NCBI RefSeq assembly: GCF_003600895.1
Contig: NZ_QYRP01000002.1
Span: forward strand, 1,550,001 to 1,614,000
Source: Nocardioides cavernaquae
GTDB taxonomy: Bacteria > Actinomycetota > Actinomycetes > Propionibacteriales > Nocardioidaceae
Reading direction: 5' to 3'
Length of the DNA stretch: 64,000 nucleotides
Below the pieces are notes generated by a model, which made no database searches, was not told where the DNA came from, and was given only the letters and a program-made list of their open reading frames with translations. The position numbers and the translations under genes were made by a program. Shown here in pieces: positions 44,913-53,294 of the stretch (positions within the stretch are counted from its first letter, which is position 1; each line of letters begins with the position of its first letter).

Positions 44913-45600
44913 GCAGATGGCGGCGCGGGCCGCAGCGGAGCTGCGCGACGGCGACTACGTGAACCTCGGCATCGGCCTGCCGACGCTGGTGCCCAACTTC
45001 GTGCCCGACGACGTCGAGATCGTCCTGCAATCGGAGAACGGCATCCTCGGCGTCGGCCCTTACCCAGCTGACGATCAGGTCGATCCCGACCTGATCAACG
45101 CCGGCAAGGAGACGGTGACCGTACGCCGCGGGGCGGCCTTCTTCGACTCGGCGACCAGCTTCGGGATGATCCGGGCCGGCAAGGTCGACGTCGCGATCCT
45201 GGGGGCGATGCAGGTCTCGGCCGCCGGCGACATCGCCAACTGGCTGATCCCCGGCAAGATGGTCAAGGGCATGGGCGGTGCGATGGACCTCGTCCACGGA
45301 GCCAGCCGCGTGATCGTCCTGATGGAGCACCTCGCCCGCGACGGGTCCTTCAAGGTCGTTGACGAGTGCTCCCTGCCGCTCACCGGTCGCGGTGTCGTCG
45401 GACGGATCATCACCGACCTCGGGGTCGTCGACATCGAGGCCGACGGACTCGTTCTCGTCGAGCTCGCCCCGGGCGTGACGGAGTCCCAGATCCAGGCGGC
45501 CACGGAGCCGCCCCTCAAGGTACGCCGCCTGGCCGCGCGCCGCGGCGTACCGATCGAACGAGAGCCAACCGAGCGAGAGGAGGTGGGTGCCGATGTTTGA
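44899..45600 (+). CDS. scoB: 3-oxoacid CoA-transferase subunit B
   Basis: The catalytic subunit with the active-site Glu in [21 protein letters not shown] and [14 protein letters not shown] are typical. GTG at 44899 lies 8 nt after GGAGG (44886-44890), fitting better than the GTG at 44890, which overlaps that site. The 233-residue form is of normal length. The tail carries an R/E-rich stretch ([15 protein letters not shown]) that overlaps the phhA start by 8 bp. Confidence 0.93.
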   Translation: MWTREQMAARAAAELRDGDYVNLGIGLPTLVPNFVPDDVEIVLQSENGILGVGPYPADDQVDPDLINAGKETVTVRRGAAFFDSATSFGMIRAGKVDVAILGAMQVSAAGDIANWLIPGKMVKGMGGAMDLVHGASRVIVLMEHLARDGSFKVVDECSLPLTGRGVVGRIITDLGVVDIEADGLVLVELAPGVTESQIQAATEPPLKVRRLAARRGVPIEREPTEREEVGADV

Positions 45601-46486
45601 GGAGGCGCAGCTCTACTCACCCGTGACGACCGACGAGGACGGCAACGTGACGGTGCACCTGGTTGAGGGTCACCCGGGCCTGAAGGACCCGGAGTACCAG
45701 CGTCGTCGCAACGAGATCGCGGCCGTGTCGCTGGCGTGGCAGCCCGGTGACCCGCTGCCGCGGATCGACTACACCGAGACCGAGCACGAGGTCTGGCGGA
45801 CCGTGTGCGAGCACCTCGGCCCCCTGCACTCACGCCACGCGTGCAGGGCCTTCAACGATGCAGTGCGCGCTCTCGACCTGCCGCGCGACCGGGTGCCGCA
45901 GCTCTCCGAGGTCACGGACGGGTTGCAGGGGCTGACCGGCTTCTCCTACGTCCCGGCGCCGGGGATCGTCCCGCTGGAGGAGTTCTACGGCTCGCTCGAG
46001 GACGGGATCTTCCACTCCACGCAGTACCTCCGCCACCATGCCGCCCCGCTCTACACCCCCGAGCCCGACCTCCTGCACGAGGTGATGGGCCACGGCAACC
46101 TGCTGGCCGACCCCTCTGTGGCGTCGCTCAACAGGCTGGCGGGTGCGGCGGCCCGTCGGGTCACGACTCCGGAGGCGCTGCAGGTCGTCGCCGACGTCTT
46201 CTGGTTCACCGTGGAGTTCGGCGTGCTGTGGGAGGAGGGGTCGCTGAAGGCCTACGGGGCCGGGATCCTCTCGTCCTACGGCGAGATTGAGGAGTTCGGT
46301 TCGATGGAGATCCGGCCGCTCGACTTCGCCGCCATGGCGACCATCGACTACGACATCACGCACTACCAGCCGGTGCTCTTCGCCGCGGACTCGTTCGGGC
46401 AGATGGTCGACGAGGTGGGCGGGTTCTTCGCGGCGTGCGACGACGAGACACCGGACCGGCTGGGCGTGGTCCGGAAGCCGGGCTGA
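45593..46486 (+). CDS. phhA: Phenylalanine 4-monooxygenase
   Basis: A pterin-dependent non-heme iron hydroxylase making tyrosine from phenylalanine. The 297-residue protein has the facial triad H162 and H167 in LLHEVMGH and E208 in [30 protein letters not shown] and [20 protein letters not shown] are typical of the catalytic core; there is no regulatory ACT domain. ATG 45593 has GAGGAGG upstream; a GTG at 45587 is too close to it. It is the last gene of the catabolic operon. The pterin-recycling dehydratase is not in this window. Confidence 0.95.
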   Translation: MFEEAQLYSPVTTDEDGNVTVHLVEGHPGLKDPEYQRRRNEIAAVSLAWQPGDPLPRIDYTETEHEVWRTVCEHLGPLHSRHACRAFNDAVRALDLPRDRVPQLSEVTDGLQGLTGFSYVPAPGIVPLEEFYGSLEDGIFHSTQYLRHHAAPLYTPEPDLLHEVMGHGNLLADPSVASLNRLAGAAARRVTTPEALQVVADVFWFTVEFGVLWEEGSLKAYGAGILSSYGEIEEFGSMEIRPLDFAAMATIDYDITHYQPVLFAADSFGQMVDEVGGFFAACDDETPDRLGVVRKPG

Positions 46487-46509
46487 CCCGGCAGATGTCC
46501 GGGGGAGCG

Positions 46510-46707
46510 TCAGTCCGGGTCGCGCCGCGGGGGCTTGCGACGGCGGTTGAGGTCGCGGAGGAAGTCGGGGTCGTCATCCGGCCCGAGCGGTCGCTGCGGC
46601 CCCCTCTGCGGAGGCTTCCTCGGCCCACGCCTCTGGCGCTCGAGGAGCATCACGCAGCCGTAGACCGCAAGCGCGATGACCAGCACGACGATCAGGAACT
46701 TGAGCAC
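46510..46707 (-). CDS. Small single-pass membrane protein
   Basis: A 65-residue protein: N-terminal hydrophobic helix [20 protein letters not shown] (residues 2-21) followed by an Arg/Pro/Asp-rich cytoplasmic tail ([32 protein letters not shown]). Function unknown; such phospholipase-D-nuclease-N-like small proteins are common in actinobacteria. GTG start supported by a -10 6 nt upstream. Divergent to the DUF4229 gene. Confidence 0.75.
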   Translation of the reverse strand: MLKFLIVVLVIALAVYGCVMLLERQRRGPRKPPQRGPQRPLGPDDDPDFLRDLNRRRKPPRRDPD

Positions 46708-46713
46708 GTTTCC

Positions 46714-46719
46714 ACTGTA
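46714..46719 (-). promoter_or_regulatory. -10 element of a leaderless promoter (small membrane protein)
   Basis: Minus-strand TACAGT ends exactly 6 nt before the GTG at 46707. Confidence 0.6.
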
Positions 46720-46734
46720 GCCCCGGGCTCCACC

Positions 46735-46740
46735 TACGCT
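46735..46740 (+). promoter_or_regulatory. -10 element of a leaderless promoter (DUF4229 gene)
   Basis: TACGCT ends exactly 6 nt before the GTG at 46747. Confidence 0.65.
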
Positions 46741-46746
46741 GTCGGC

Positions 46747-47010
46747 GTGAAGGATTTCGTCGTCTACACCGCGCTCCGTCTGCTGCTGTTCCTGGCCACT
46801 GCTGCCGTCGTGATGGGCGCCTGGCGCCTGATCACCGGCGAGCTGTCGCAGACCGCATCATTCGTCTGCCTCATCGCATCGTTCCTGTTCTCGGGCATCG
46901 TCGCGCTGAAGCTCCTCGAGCCCCAGCGCGCACGCTTCGCCCGCCGGGTCGAGGACCGCGCGTCCGCGGCCGCCTCCAAGCTCGACGAGTTGCGGTCCAA
47001 GGAAGACTGA
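46747..47010 (+). CDS. DUF4229 small membrane protein
   Basis: An 87-residue protein with two transmembrane helices ([20 protein letters not shown] and [19 protein letters not shown]) and a basic then acidic C-terminal tail. It resembles DUF4229, found next to menaquinone genes in many actinobacteria; role unknown. GTG start is set by the leaderless promoter. Its TGA overlaps the next ATG. Confidence 0.8.
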   Translation: MKDFVVYTALRLLLFLATAAVVMGAWRLITGELSQTASFVCLIASFLFSGIVALKLLEPQRARFARRVEDRASAAASKLDELRSKED

Positions 47011-48065
47011 TGAGCCGTGCGTGGGTGCACGAGGCGGTACGCCGCGTCGACGCGGATGCCAACCGCTCCGCCGACACCCACCTGCACGTCTTCCCGCTCC
47101 CGGAGGAGTGGGGCATCGACCTCTACCTCAAGGACGAGTCGGTCCACCCGACCGGGTCGCTGAAGCACCGGCTGGCGCGGTCGTTGTTCCTCTACGGGTT
47201 GTGCAACGGCTGGATCTCGTCGGACACGACTGTGGTGGACGCGTCGTCGGGGTCGACCGCGGTGTCCGAGGCCTACTTCGCCCGACTGCTCGGCCTGCCC
47301 TACATCGCGGTGATGCCCGAGTCGACCTCGCCCGAGAAGATCGCGCTGATCGAGTTCCACGGCGGGCGGTGTCACCTCGTGCCTGCGGGGGTGTCGATCA
47401 ACGACGAGGCGCGTCAACTGGCCGCGTCGGTTGGCGGGCACTTCCTGGACCAGTTCACCTACGCCGAGCGGGCCACTGACTGGCGGGGCAACAACAACAT
47501 CGCCTCATCGCTCTTCTCGCAGCTGTCGCGTGAACGGCATCCGGTGCCCCGCTGGATCGTCGTGGGCGCCGGCACGGGCGGCACCTCCGCCACGATCGGA
47601 CGGTTCCTGCGCTATCAGCGGCTGGATTCCGAGCTGTGTGTGGTTGATCCGGAGGGCTCGGCCTTCTATTCGTCTTATGTGACTGGGGATCCGTCGGTCG
47701 TTGCTGCTGGTTCGCGGATCGAGGGGATCGGCCGGCCGTGCGTCGAGCCCTCGTTTGTGGCGGGCGTGGTGGACCGGATGATCGCGGTGCCTGACGCCGC
47801 CTCGATCGCTGCGATGCGCTGGTGCTCGTCGGTCACCGGGCGTCGTGTCGGTGGGTCGACCGGCACGTCGCTGTGGGGCGCGCTGGAGCTGATCGCGGAG
47901 ATGCGTTCTCGTGGCGAGACCGGGTCGGTGGTCACGCTGATCTGCGACAACGGCGAGCGCTACGCCCACACCTATGACTCGGATTCGTGGCTTGCTGGGC
48001 AGGGCATTTCCATTGCTCCGTATGCCGAGCGGCTGGAGTCGTTCCTGGAGACCGGCACGCTCTGA
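47010..48065 (+). CDS. cds1: PLP-dependent cysteine synthase-like enzyme (Cds1 type)
   Basis: A 351-residue fold-type II PLP enzyme, similar to M. tuberculosis Rv3684 (Cds1), an L-cysteine desulfhydrase that releases H2S, pyruvate and ammonia. Motifs are [14 protein letters not shown] (PLP lysine in SLKHR), [26 protein letters not shown] and [17 protein letters not shown] (phosphate cup). The C-terminal [11 protein letters not shown] is typical of the family. Assignment to desulfhydrase rather than synthase is by overall similarity, not by a decisive residue. Confidence 0.82.
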   Translation: MSRAWVHEAVRRVDADANRSADTHLHVFPLPEEWGIDLYLKDESVHPTGSLKHRLARSLFLYGLCNGWISSDTTVVDASSGSTAVSEAYFARLLGLPYIAVMPESTSPEKIALIEFHGGRCHLVPAGVSINDEARQLAASVGGHFLDQFTYAERATDWRGNNNIASSLFSQLSRERHPVPRWIVVGAGTGGTSATIGRFLRYQRLDSELCVVDPEGSAFYSSYVTGDPSVVAAGSRIEGIGRPCVEPSFVAGVVDRMIAVPDAASIAAMRWCSSVTGRRVGGSTGTSLWGALELIAEMRSRGETGSVVTLICDNGERYAHTYDSDSWLAGQGISIAPYAERLESFLETGTL

Positions 48066-48078
48066 CCGCCCCGCCTGT

Positions 48079-48150
48079 GTGTAACGCGCAGTTCGCCCGA
48101 CTTCTGCCGCCGTCGACTGGGGCGGAAGTCTGCTGAACGGCGCGTTACAC
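48079..48150. repeat. Large imperfect palindrome between cds1 and menA
   Basis: A 30-nt arm (48079-48108) and its partner (48121-48150) match at 25 of 30 positions around a 12-nt loop; both outer ends read GTGTAACGCGC in inverted orientation. It fills the gap between convergent genes and may end both transcripts. No T-run. Confidence 0.8.
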
Positions 48151-48157
48151 GGGGCAA

Positions 48158-49111
48158 TCAGGCGATCAGCAGGCCGACGAAGACGCCGGCGCCGAGGAGG
48201 AGCTCGGCGATGCCGGTCTTCTGCAACACCGGGATCAGGCCGGGGCCGGTGGCCCCGGAGAGTACGACGCGGATGCCTGCGATCGCGGGGGCCAGGAAGA
48301 CCAGGCCGAGGAGTGCCCACCAGCTGGTGAGGGCTGCGGTGGCGATCAGGGCGGCCAGGGCGACGGCCGCGAGCAGCACGTAGAACCGGCGGGTGTTGGT
48401 GTCGCCGAGGCGCACCGCCAGCGTCATCTTCCCGGCGACCGTATCGGTCGGGATGTCGCGGAGGTTGTTGGCGACGAGGATCGCGCAGGCGAGCGCGCCG
48501 ATCGCGGTTCCGGCGAGGAGGGCGGGGGTGATCCAGTCGTTCTGCCACTCGAGGAAGCGCCGGGTCATCTCGGCCTCGGATGTCTCCGCGCCACCCATGA
48601 AGACGTAGAACTCGCGGTGCACCTGCACGAAGGTCGTGCCGACAACCGCGACGAGCCCGAAGAACACGAAGACCATGACCTCGCCGAGGCCGAGGTAGCC
48701 GTACGGCTTCGAACCGCCGGTGTAGAACCACGCCGCGAGGATGCAGATCGCGCCGATGCCGAGCAGCCACCACTCACCGGTGGCCGCGACCAGGGCAACG
48801 CCAGCGACACCAGCGACCCCGAAGCTGAGCAACATCGCCCGCTTCACGGCCCCAGCAGTTGCCTTCTTCGATCCGACGAGCCGCATGGGCCCGACGCGGT
48901 CATCATCGGTACCCCGGATCCCATCCGAGTAGTCGTTGGCGTAGTTCACCGCGACCTGAAGGGCGAGCGAGACGACCAGCGCGAGCGCGGCGTACGTCCA
49001 GACCGGCTCGTAGAACCACGCAGCGACACCCGTGCCGGCGAGGACGGGAGCAACGGCGGCGGGAAGCGTGCGCGGGCGGGCGCCGGCGAACCATTCAGCG
49101 GGGGTGGCCAT
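48158..49111 (-). CDS. menA: 1,4-dihydroxy-2-naphthoate polyprenyltransferase
   Basis: A UbiA-family membrane enzyme attaching the isoprenoid tail in menaquinone synthesis. The 317-residue protein has ARPRTLPAAVAPVL at the start, the first Asp-rich motif NYANDYSDGIRGTDDDR and the second NNLRDIPTDTVAGKMTLAVRLG, and about nine hydrophobic helices. ATG 49111. Other men genes are on the opposite strand. Confidence 0.95.
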   Translation of the reverse strand: MATPAEWFAGARPRTLPAAVAPVLAGTGVAAWFYEPVWTYAALALVVSLALQVAVNYANDYSDGIRGTDDDRVGPMRLVGSKKATAGAVKRAMLLSFGVAGVAGVALVAATGEWWLLGIGAICILAAWFYTGGSKPYGYLGLGEVMVFVFFGLVAVVGTTFVQVHREFYVFMGGAETSEAEMTRRFLEWQNDWITPALLAGTAIGALACAILVANNLRDIPTDTVAGKMTLAVRLGDTNTRRFYVLLAAVALAALIATAALTSWWALLGLVFLAPAIAGIRVVLSGATGPGLIPVLQKTGIAELLLGAGVFVGLLIA

Positions 49112-49121
49112 GACCCGAGAT

Positions 49122-49577
49122 TCAAGCAGGCGGGCGGACCATGTGGATGTGCGGGATCCCGGCGTCGTCGTAGATCTCACCCTCGGGCACGAAGCCATGG
49201 CGGCCGTAGAAGCCGCGCAGGTGGTTCTGGGCGCCCAGCCTGATCGGCAGACCGGGCCACAGCGCCTCGCACGCCGCGACGGACTGCGCGACGAGGTGGC
49301 CACCCGTGCCGCCGCGAGCGGCAGCGGCGACGACCACCCTGCCGATGTGGCTCTCGCCGTGCTCGTCCGGTTCGAGAAGCCGGGCATAGGCGAGCAGCGC
49401 CCCTTCGGCGTACCCGAAGAGGTGGTGGGTCTCGCCCTCGAGGTCGCGGCCGTCGATCTCGAGCTCGGCCGACACCTGCTGCTCGTCGACGAACACGATC
49501 CCGCGCAGCTGGAGCATGTCGTAGGTCTGCCGTGCGGTCAGGTCGCGCTGGTGCACCAGCTGCCAGGTCAGTTCCAC
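49122..49577 (-). CDS. GNAT family N-acetyltransferase (ElaA-like)
   Basis: A 151-residue acetyltransferase; substrate unknown. It resembles ElaA, with YDMLQLRGIVFVDEQQ, EIDGRDLEGETHHLFG, ARLLEP, and a GNAT motif A of IGRVVVAAAARGGTGGHLV binding acetyl-CoA, and ends in FVPEGEIYDDAGIPHIHM. GTG at 49577 has a -10 (GATACT) exactly 6 nt upstream. It is divergent to menE and followed by menA on the same strand. Confidence 0.87.
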   Translation of the reverse strand: MELTWQLVHQRDLTARQTYDMLQLRGIVFVDEQQVSAELEIDGRDLEGETHHLFGYAEGALLAYARLLEPDEHGESHIGRVVVAAAARGGTGGHLVAQSVAACEALWPGLPIRLGAQNHLRGFYGRHGFVPEGEIYDDAGIPHIHMVRPPA

Positions 49578-49583
49578 GCGCCC

Positions 49584-49589
49584 AGTATC
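49584..49589 (-). promoter_or_regulatory. -10 element of a leaderless promoter (ElaA-like)
   Basis: Minus-strand GATACT ends exactly 6 nt before the GTG at 49577. Confidence 0.55.
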
Positions 49590-49598
49590 GCCGGGCGG

Positions 49599-49604
49599 TA
49601 GGTT
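49599..49604 (+). promoter_or_regulatory. -10 element of a leaderless promoter (menE)
   Basis: TAGGTT ends exactly 6 nt before the GTG at 49611. It is back to back with the ElaA-like gene promoter, only 10 bp apart. Confidence 0.6.
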
Positions 49605-49610
49605 CGGGCC

Positions 49611-50618
49611 GTGCCTGCCGACCCGCTTCGCCTGTCCGGAGATCCCCACGCCGACATCGCCGCGCTGCGGCACTGGCTGAACGCCGAGGACGACCAGCGC
49701 CTGGTCATCGAGACCTCCGGTTCGACCGGCCGCCCGAAGCGCGCGTTGCTCTCGCGCTCGGCGGTCCTTGCCTCCGCCGGCTCGTCCGCCCGCGCCGTCG
49801 GCCATGGGCCGTGGGCCCTGGCACTCCCGTCCAACTACGTGGCCGGCGTCAACGTGATCGCGCGCTCGCTCCTCGCCGGGCACGACCCGGTCGTCGCCGA
49901 CGGCGCCACGTGGAAGGCAGGCCCACGGTTCGCGAGCTTCGTCCCCACGCAGCTGGCCCGATTCGTGGCCGACCCGGACGCCATCGAGGTGCTGCAGGAG
50001 CTCGACTGCATCCTGGTCGGCGGTGGTCCGGTCGACCGCTCGGTCCTGGCACAGATCCGTTCGTGGGGCGTCGACGTCCACGCGACGTACGGGTCGAGTG
50101 AGACCTCCGGCGGCTGCGTGTACGACGGGTACCCGCTGCCCGGCGTCGAGATCGCCCTGACCGACGACGGACGGATCAAGCTCGCGGGACCGATGCTCTT
50201 CGACGGCTACCTCGACGACCCGGAGCTCACTGCCGAGGCCCTGGTCGACGGCTGGTTCATCACCTCCGACCTCGGCGCCATCGCAGAGGACGGGCGGCTC
50301 ACGGTGATCGGCCGCGCCGACGACATGCTGATCAGCGGGGGAGTGAAGGTGCCCGCCCCTGCGGTCGCGCGACGGCTGAATGAGCACCCGGACGTCCGTG
50401 CGGCCGAGGTCGTCGGGTTGCCCGATCCCGAGTGGGGACAGCGCGTGGTCGCGGTCATCGAGGGCGCGATCGAGCTCGACGAAGCCCGCGACTGGGTCGC
50501 CGCGACCTGCCCGCGCACCTGGGCCCCGCGCGCACTCGTCACCGTCGAGCACCTCCCGCTCCTGGCCAACGGCAAGGTCAACCGCGCCGCGATCCGCGCG
50601 ATCGCACAGGAGGCCTGA
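49611..50618 (+). CDS. menE: o-Succinylbenzoate-CoA ligase
   Basis: An adenylate-forming enzyme activating o-succinylbenzoate with CoA. The 335-residue actinobacterial form is shorter than the ~490-residue version of other bacteria. The P-loop is IETSGSTGRPKRALLS, then TYGSSETSGG (adenine-binding), GWFITSDLGAI, and ANGKVNR with the catalytic Lys at the end. Its TGA overlaps the menC ATG. Confidence 0.94.
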   Translation: MPADPLRLSGDPHADIAALRHWLNAEDDQRLVIETSGSTGRPKRALLSRSAVLASAGSSARAVGHGPWALALPSNYVAGVNVIARSLLAGHDPVVADGATWKAGPRFASFVPTQLARFVADPDAIEVLQELDCILVGGGPVDRSVLAQIRSWGVDVHATYGSSETSGGCVYDGYPLPGVEIALTDDGRIKLAGPMLFDGYLDDPELTAEALVDGWFITSDLGAIAEDGRLTVIGRADDMLISGGVKVPAPAVARRLNEHPDVRAAEVVGLPDPEWGQRVVAVIEGAIELDEARDWVAATCPRTWAPRALVTVEHLPLLANGKVNRAAIRAIAQEA

Positions 50619-51565
50619 TGGAGGCCCGCGTCTTCTCGATCCCGATGCGCACACGCTTCCGCGGCATCACCGTGCGTGAGGGCATGCTGCTGAAGGGCGA
50701 TGCCGGCTGGGGTGAGTGGAGCCCCTTCCTCGAGTACGACGACGAGGTCGCCGCCCCATGGCTCGAGTGTGCCGTCGAGGCAGCCGCCGGCAACTGGCCC
50801 GCCCCGGTCCGCACGAGCGTCCCGGTCAACGTCACGGTGCCCGCTGTCGGACCCGAGCAGGCGCACGCGATCGTCAGCGCCGGCGGCTGCACCACCGCCA
50901 AGGTCAAGGTCGCCGAACCGGGCCAGACCCTCGCCGAGGACGAGGCCCGTCTCGAGGCCGTCCGCGACGCGCTCGGCCCCCGGGGCAAGGTCCGGATCGA
51001 CGCCAACGGCGCCTGGTCGGTCGACGATGCCCTCGCCGCGCTGACCAGGCTCGACCGGGCCGCCGGCGGCCTGGAGTACGCCGAGCAGCCGTGCGCCACG
51101 GTCGAGGAACTGGCTGCGGTGAGGCGACGCACCGACGTACTGATCGCTGCCGACGAGTCGATCCGGCGGGCCGCTGATCCCTATCGCGTCCGCGACCTCG
51201 AGGCGGCCGACATCGCCGTGCTCAAGGTGCAACCGCTGGGAGGAGTCCGTGCTTGCCTGCGGATCGCCGAGGAGATCGGCCTGCCGGTCGTGGTCTCGTC
51301 CGCGCTCGAGACGAGCGTCGGCATCGCCACCGGCGTAGCGCTCGCCGCTGCCCTGCCCGAGCTGCCCTACGCGTGCGGACTGGCCACGGTGCAGCTCCTG
51401 GCCGACGACGTCGCGGTGTCGCCGCTGTTGCCCGTCGACGGCGCGCTCTCCACGCATCTGCCCGTTGTCGACGAGCACGCCTTCCGTCGCATCGCTGCCG
51501 CCCCTGACCGCATCGAGCACTGGCACGCGCGGCTGGACCGCGTGCGGCAGGATCTGGGTCTGTGA
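50618..51565 (+). CDS. menC: o-Succinylbenzoate synthase
   Basis: An enolase-superfamily enzyme dehydrating SHCHC to o-succinylbenzoate. The 315-residue protein has TAKVKVAEPGQT (KxK catalytic Lys), RIDANGAWS, EYAEQP (Mg ligands), AADESI and VVSSALETSVGIATG (second Lys side replaced as in MenC). It overlaps menE by 1 bp and menD by 4 bp, giving a menE-menC-menD operon. Confidence 0.93.
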   Translation: MEARVFSIPMRTRFRGITVREGMLLKGDAGWGEWSPFLEYDDEVAAPWLECAVEAAAGNWPAPVRTSVPVNVTVPAVGPEQAHAIVSAGGCTTAKVKVAEPGQTLAEDEARLEAVRDALGPRGKVRIDANGAWSVDDALAALTRLDRAAGGLEYAEQPCATVEELAAVRRRTDVLIAADESIRRAADPYRVRDLEAADIAVLKVQPLGGVRACLRIAEEIGLPVVVSSALETSVGIATGVALAAALPELPYACGLATVQLLADDVAVSPLLPVDGALSTHLPVVDEHAFRRIAAAPDRIEHWHARLDRVRQDLGL

Positions 51566-53229
51566 ACGCCTCGACCGCCCTCGCGCACGCTGTTCTGGAC
51601 GGTCTGGTCGACGACGGCGTCACCGACATCGTCCTCGCACCGGGATCACGCAACGCCCCTCTCGCCTTCGCGGCGTACGACGCCGACGCGGCGGGTCTGC
51701 TCCGCCTGCACACGCGCAGCGACGAGCGGACTGCCGGATTCCTCGCCCTGGGCCTGACCAAGATGGGGCGCCGCACCGCCGTCATGTGCACGAGCGGGAC
51801 GGCCGTCGCCAACCTGCTCCCGGCGGTGATGGAGGCGGCGCATGTCGGGCTGCCGCTGATCGTCGTGACCGCGGACCGGCCGGCCCGGCTGCGGGGCACC
51901 GGCGCCAGCCAGACGACCGACCAGCGCACGGTCTTCGGCCGGTTTGCCCAGAGCTTCGACATTGATCACCCCGACAACGCTGTGCCCGCCATCGCCCGAG
52001 GGGGTCGGCAGCAGCCCCCGGACGGCTGGATCGGTGAGGTCTCGGACGTGTGGCACCTCAACGTGCAGTTCGACCTGCCGCTGACTCCGAGCTCTCCCTA
52101 TGTCCGCGCCGCCGGTGTTCCGACGGCGACAGCGGTCGGTCGCTGCCAGCTGCCGGCACCGGTCACGGCTGACGCGCCCGTCCTCGCGCAGGGCCCGCGC
52201 ACGGTGGTGGTCGCCGGCGACGACGCCGGGATGCGGGCGCGGCAGGTCGCGGAGGCCGGCGGTTGGCCCCTCTTCGCCGAACCCACCTCCGGATCGCGCA
52301 CCGGCAGCCACGCGCTGCGGACCTATCGCCTCCTGCTCGACACCGATCTAGGTCGGAGAATCGAGCGGGTCGTCGTCTTCGGCCACCCCACCCTGAGCCG
52401 GCCGATCGCCCAGCTCCTGGTCCGCCCGGACATCGAGGTGATCTCGGTGCGGAGCCCCGGCATCTGGCCCGAGCGGCCCTTCCCCGCCACGGAGTACGCC
52501 GCGGTATGGGCCGCGGAGGCCCCCGCCGAGCCGGGCTGGCTCGATGCCTGGCGTGAGCTCGACTGCGCGACCGCCGGCGCCGTCGACCGGCTGGTCGGCG
52601 CCGAGCCCGGGCTCACGCCGTACCAGGTGGCGGCCAGCGTGCACGCAGCCATCGGTCGCGGGGAGCTGCTGGTCGTCGGAGCCTCGAGCCCGATCCGCGA
52701 CCTCGACATCATGGCCCGCCCGGGCCCGGTCGGCGGCCGGCGCAAGGTGATCGCCAACCGTGGCCTGGCCGGCATCGACGGCACCGTCTCCACTGCGATC
52801 GGAGCGGCGCTGGCGAGGCAGCACGAGGGCCGGACCATCGCGCTGATGGGTGACGTGACCTTCCTCCATGACTCCGGTGCGCTGGTGATCGGTCCGCGCG
52901 AGCCGCGTCCGGACCTCACGATCGTGGTGGTCAACGACGACGGGGGCTCGATCTTCACGATGCTCGAGCAGGGTGCGCCCGAGTACGCCGATCGCTACGA
53001 CCGCCTGTTCGGCACCCCGCACGGTGTCGACATCGCAGCCCTCTGCGCGGCCACCCGCACGCCGCACTGGAAGGTCGAGAGCCTGCCCGAGCTCGAGCAG
53101 GCGCTCGCAAGCCCCAACGGCGGCATCGACGTCATCGAGGTGCGCGTACGCCGCGACAACAGGCGGGTACTCGACGCCACCATCCGCGATCTCGTGACCA
53201 AACCTGACCCCTCGGCGGGCCAAACCTGA
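51562..53229 (+). CDS. menD: SEPHCHC synthase MenD, with repeat-derived C-terminus
   Basis: A thiamine-diphosphate enzyme condensing isochorismate with 2-oxoglutarate. The 555-residue protein has APGSRNAPLAFA, CTSGTAVANLLPAV, RGLAGIDGTVSTAIGAAL and LMGDVTFLHDSGAL...VVNDDGG (ThDP/Mg). The last ten residues (TKPDPSAGQT) and the stop are written by the first copy and part of the second copy of a four-unit 22-bp tandem repeat, so the natural end has been replaced or extended by the repeat. GTG start, coupled to menC. Confidence 0.94.
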   Translation: MNASTALAHAVLDGLVDDGVTDIVLAPGSRNAPLAFAAYDADAAGLLRLHTRSDERTAGFLALGLTKMGRRTAVMCTSGTAVANLLPAVMEAAHVGLPLIVVTADRPARLRGTGASQTTDQRTVFGRFAQSFDIDHPDNAVPAIARGGRQQPPDGWIGEVSDVWHLNVQFDLPLTPSSPYVRAAGVPTATAVGRCQLPAPVTADAPVLAQGPRTVVVAGDDAGMRARQVAEAGGWPLFAEPTSGSRTGSHALRTYRLLLDTDLGRRIERVVVFGHPTLSRPIAQLLVRPDIEVISVRSPGIWPERPFPATEYAAVWAAEAPAEPGWLDAWRELDCATAGAVDRLVGAEPGLTPYQVAASVHAAIGRGELLVVGASSPIRDLDIMARPGPVGGRRKVIANRGLAGIDGTVSTAIGAALARQHEGRTIALMGDVTFLHDSGALVIGPREPRPDLTIVVVNDDGGSIFTMLEQGAPEYADRYDRLFGTPHGVDIAALCAATRTPHWKVESLPELEQALASPNGGIDVIEVRVRRDNRRVLDATIRDLVTKPDPSAGQT

Positions 53230-53285
53230 CCCCTCGGCGCGCCAAACCTGACGGCTCGGCGCACCAAAGCTGACGGTTCGGGGAG
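53198..53285 (+). repeat. Four tandem 22-bp units at the end of menD
   Basis: Units start at 53198, 53220, 53242 and 53264, each opening CCAAA(C/G)CTGAC and carrying a (C/G)TCGG(C/G)G core. The first lies wholly inside menD, the second supplies the menD stop, and the last supplies the GGGGAGGA ribosome binding site of the antiporter. Confidence 0.88.
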
Positions 53286-53294
53286 GATGAGCGC

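Noticed and set aside
53198..53285. Second candidate CRISPR-like array
   Set aside because: Only four contiguous units with no spacers; it overlaps menD.
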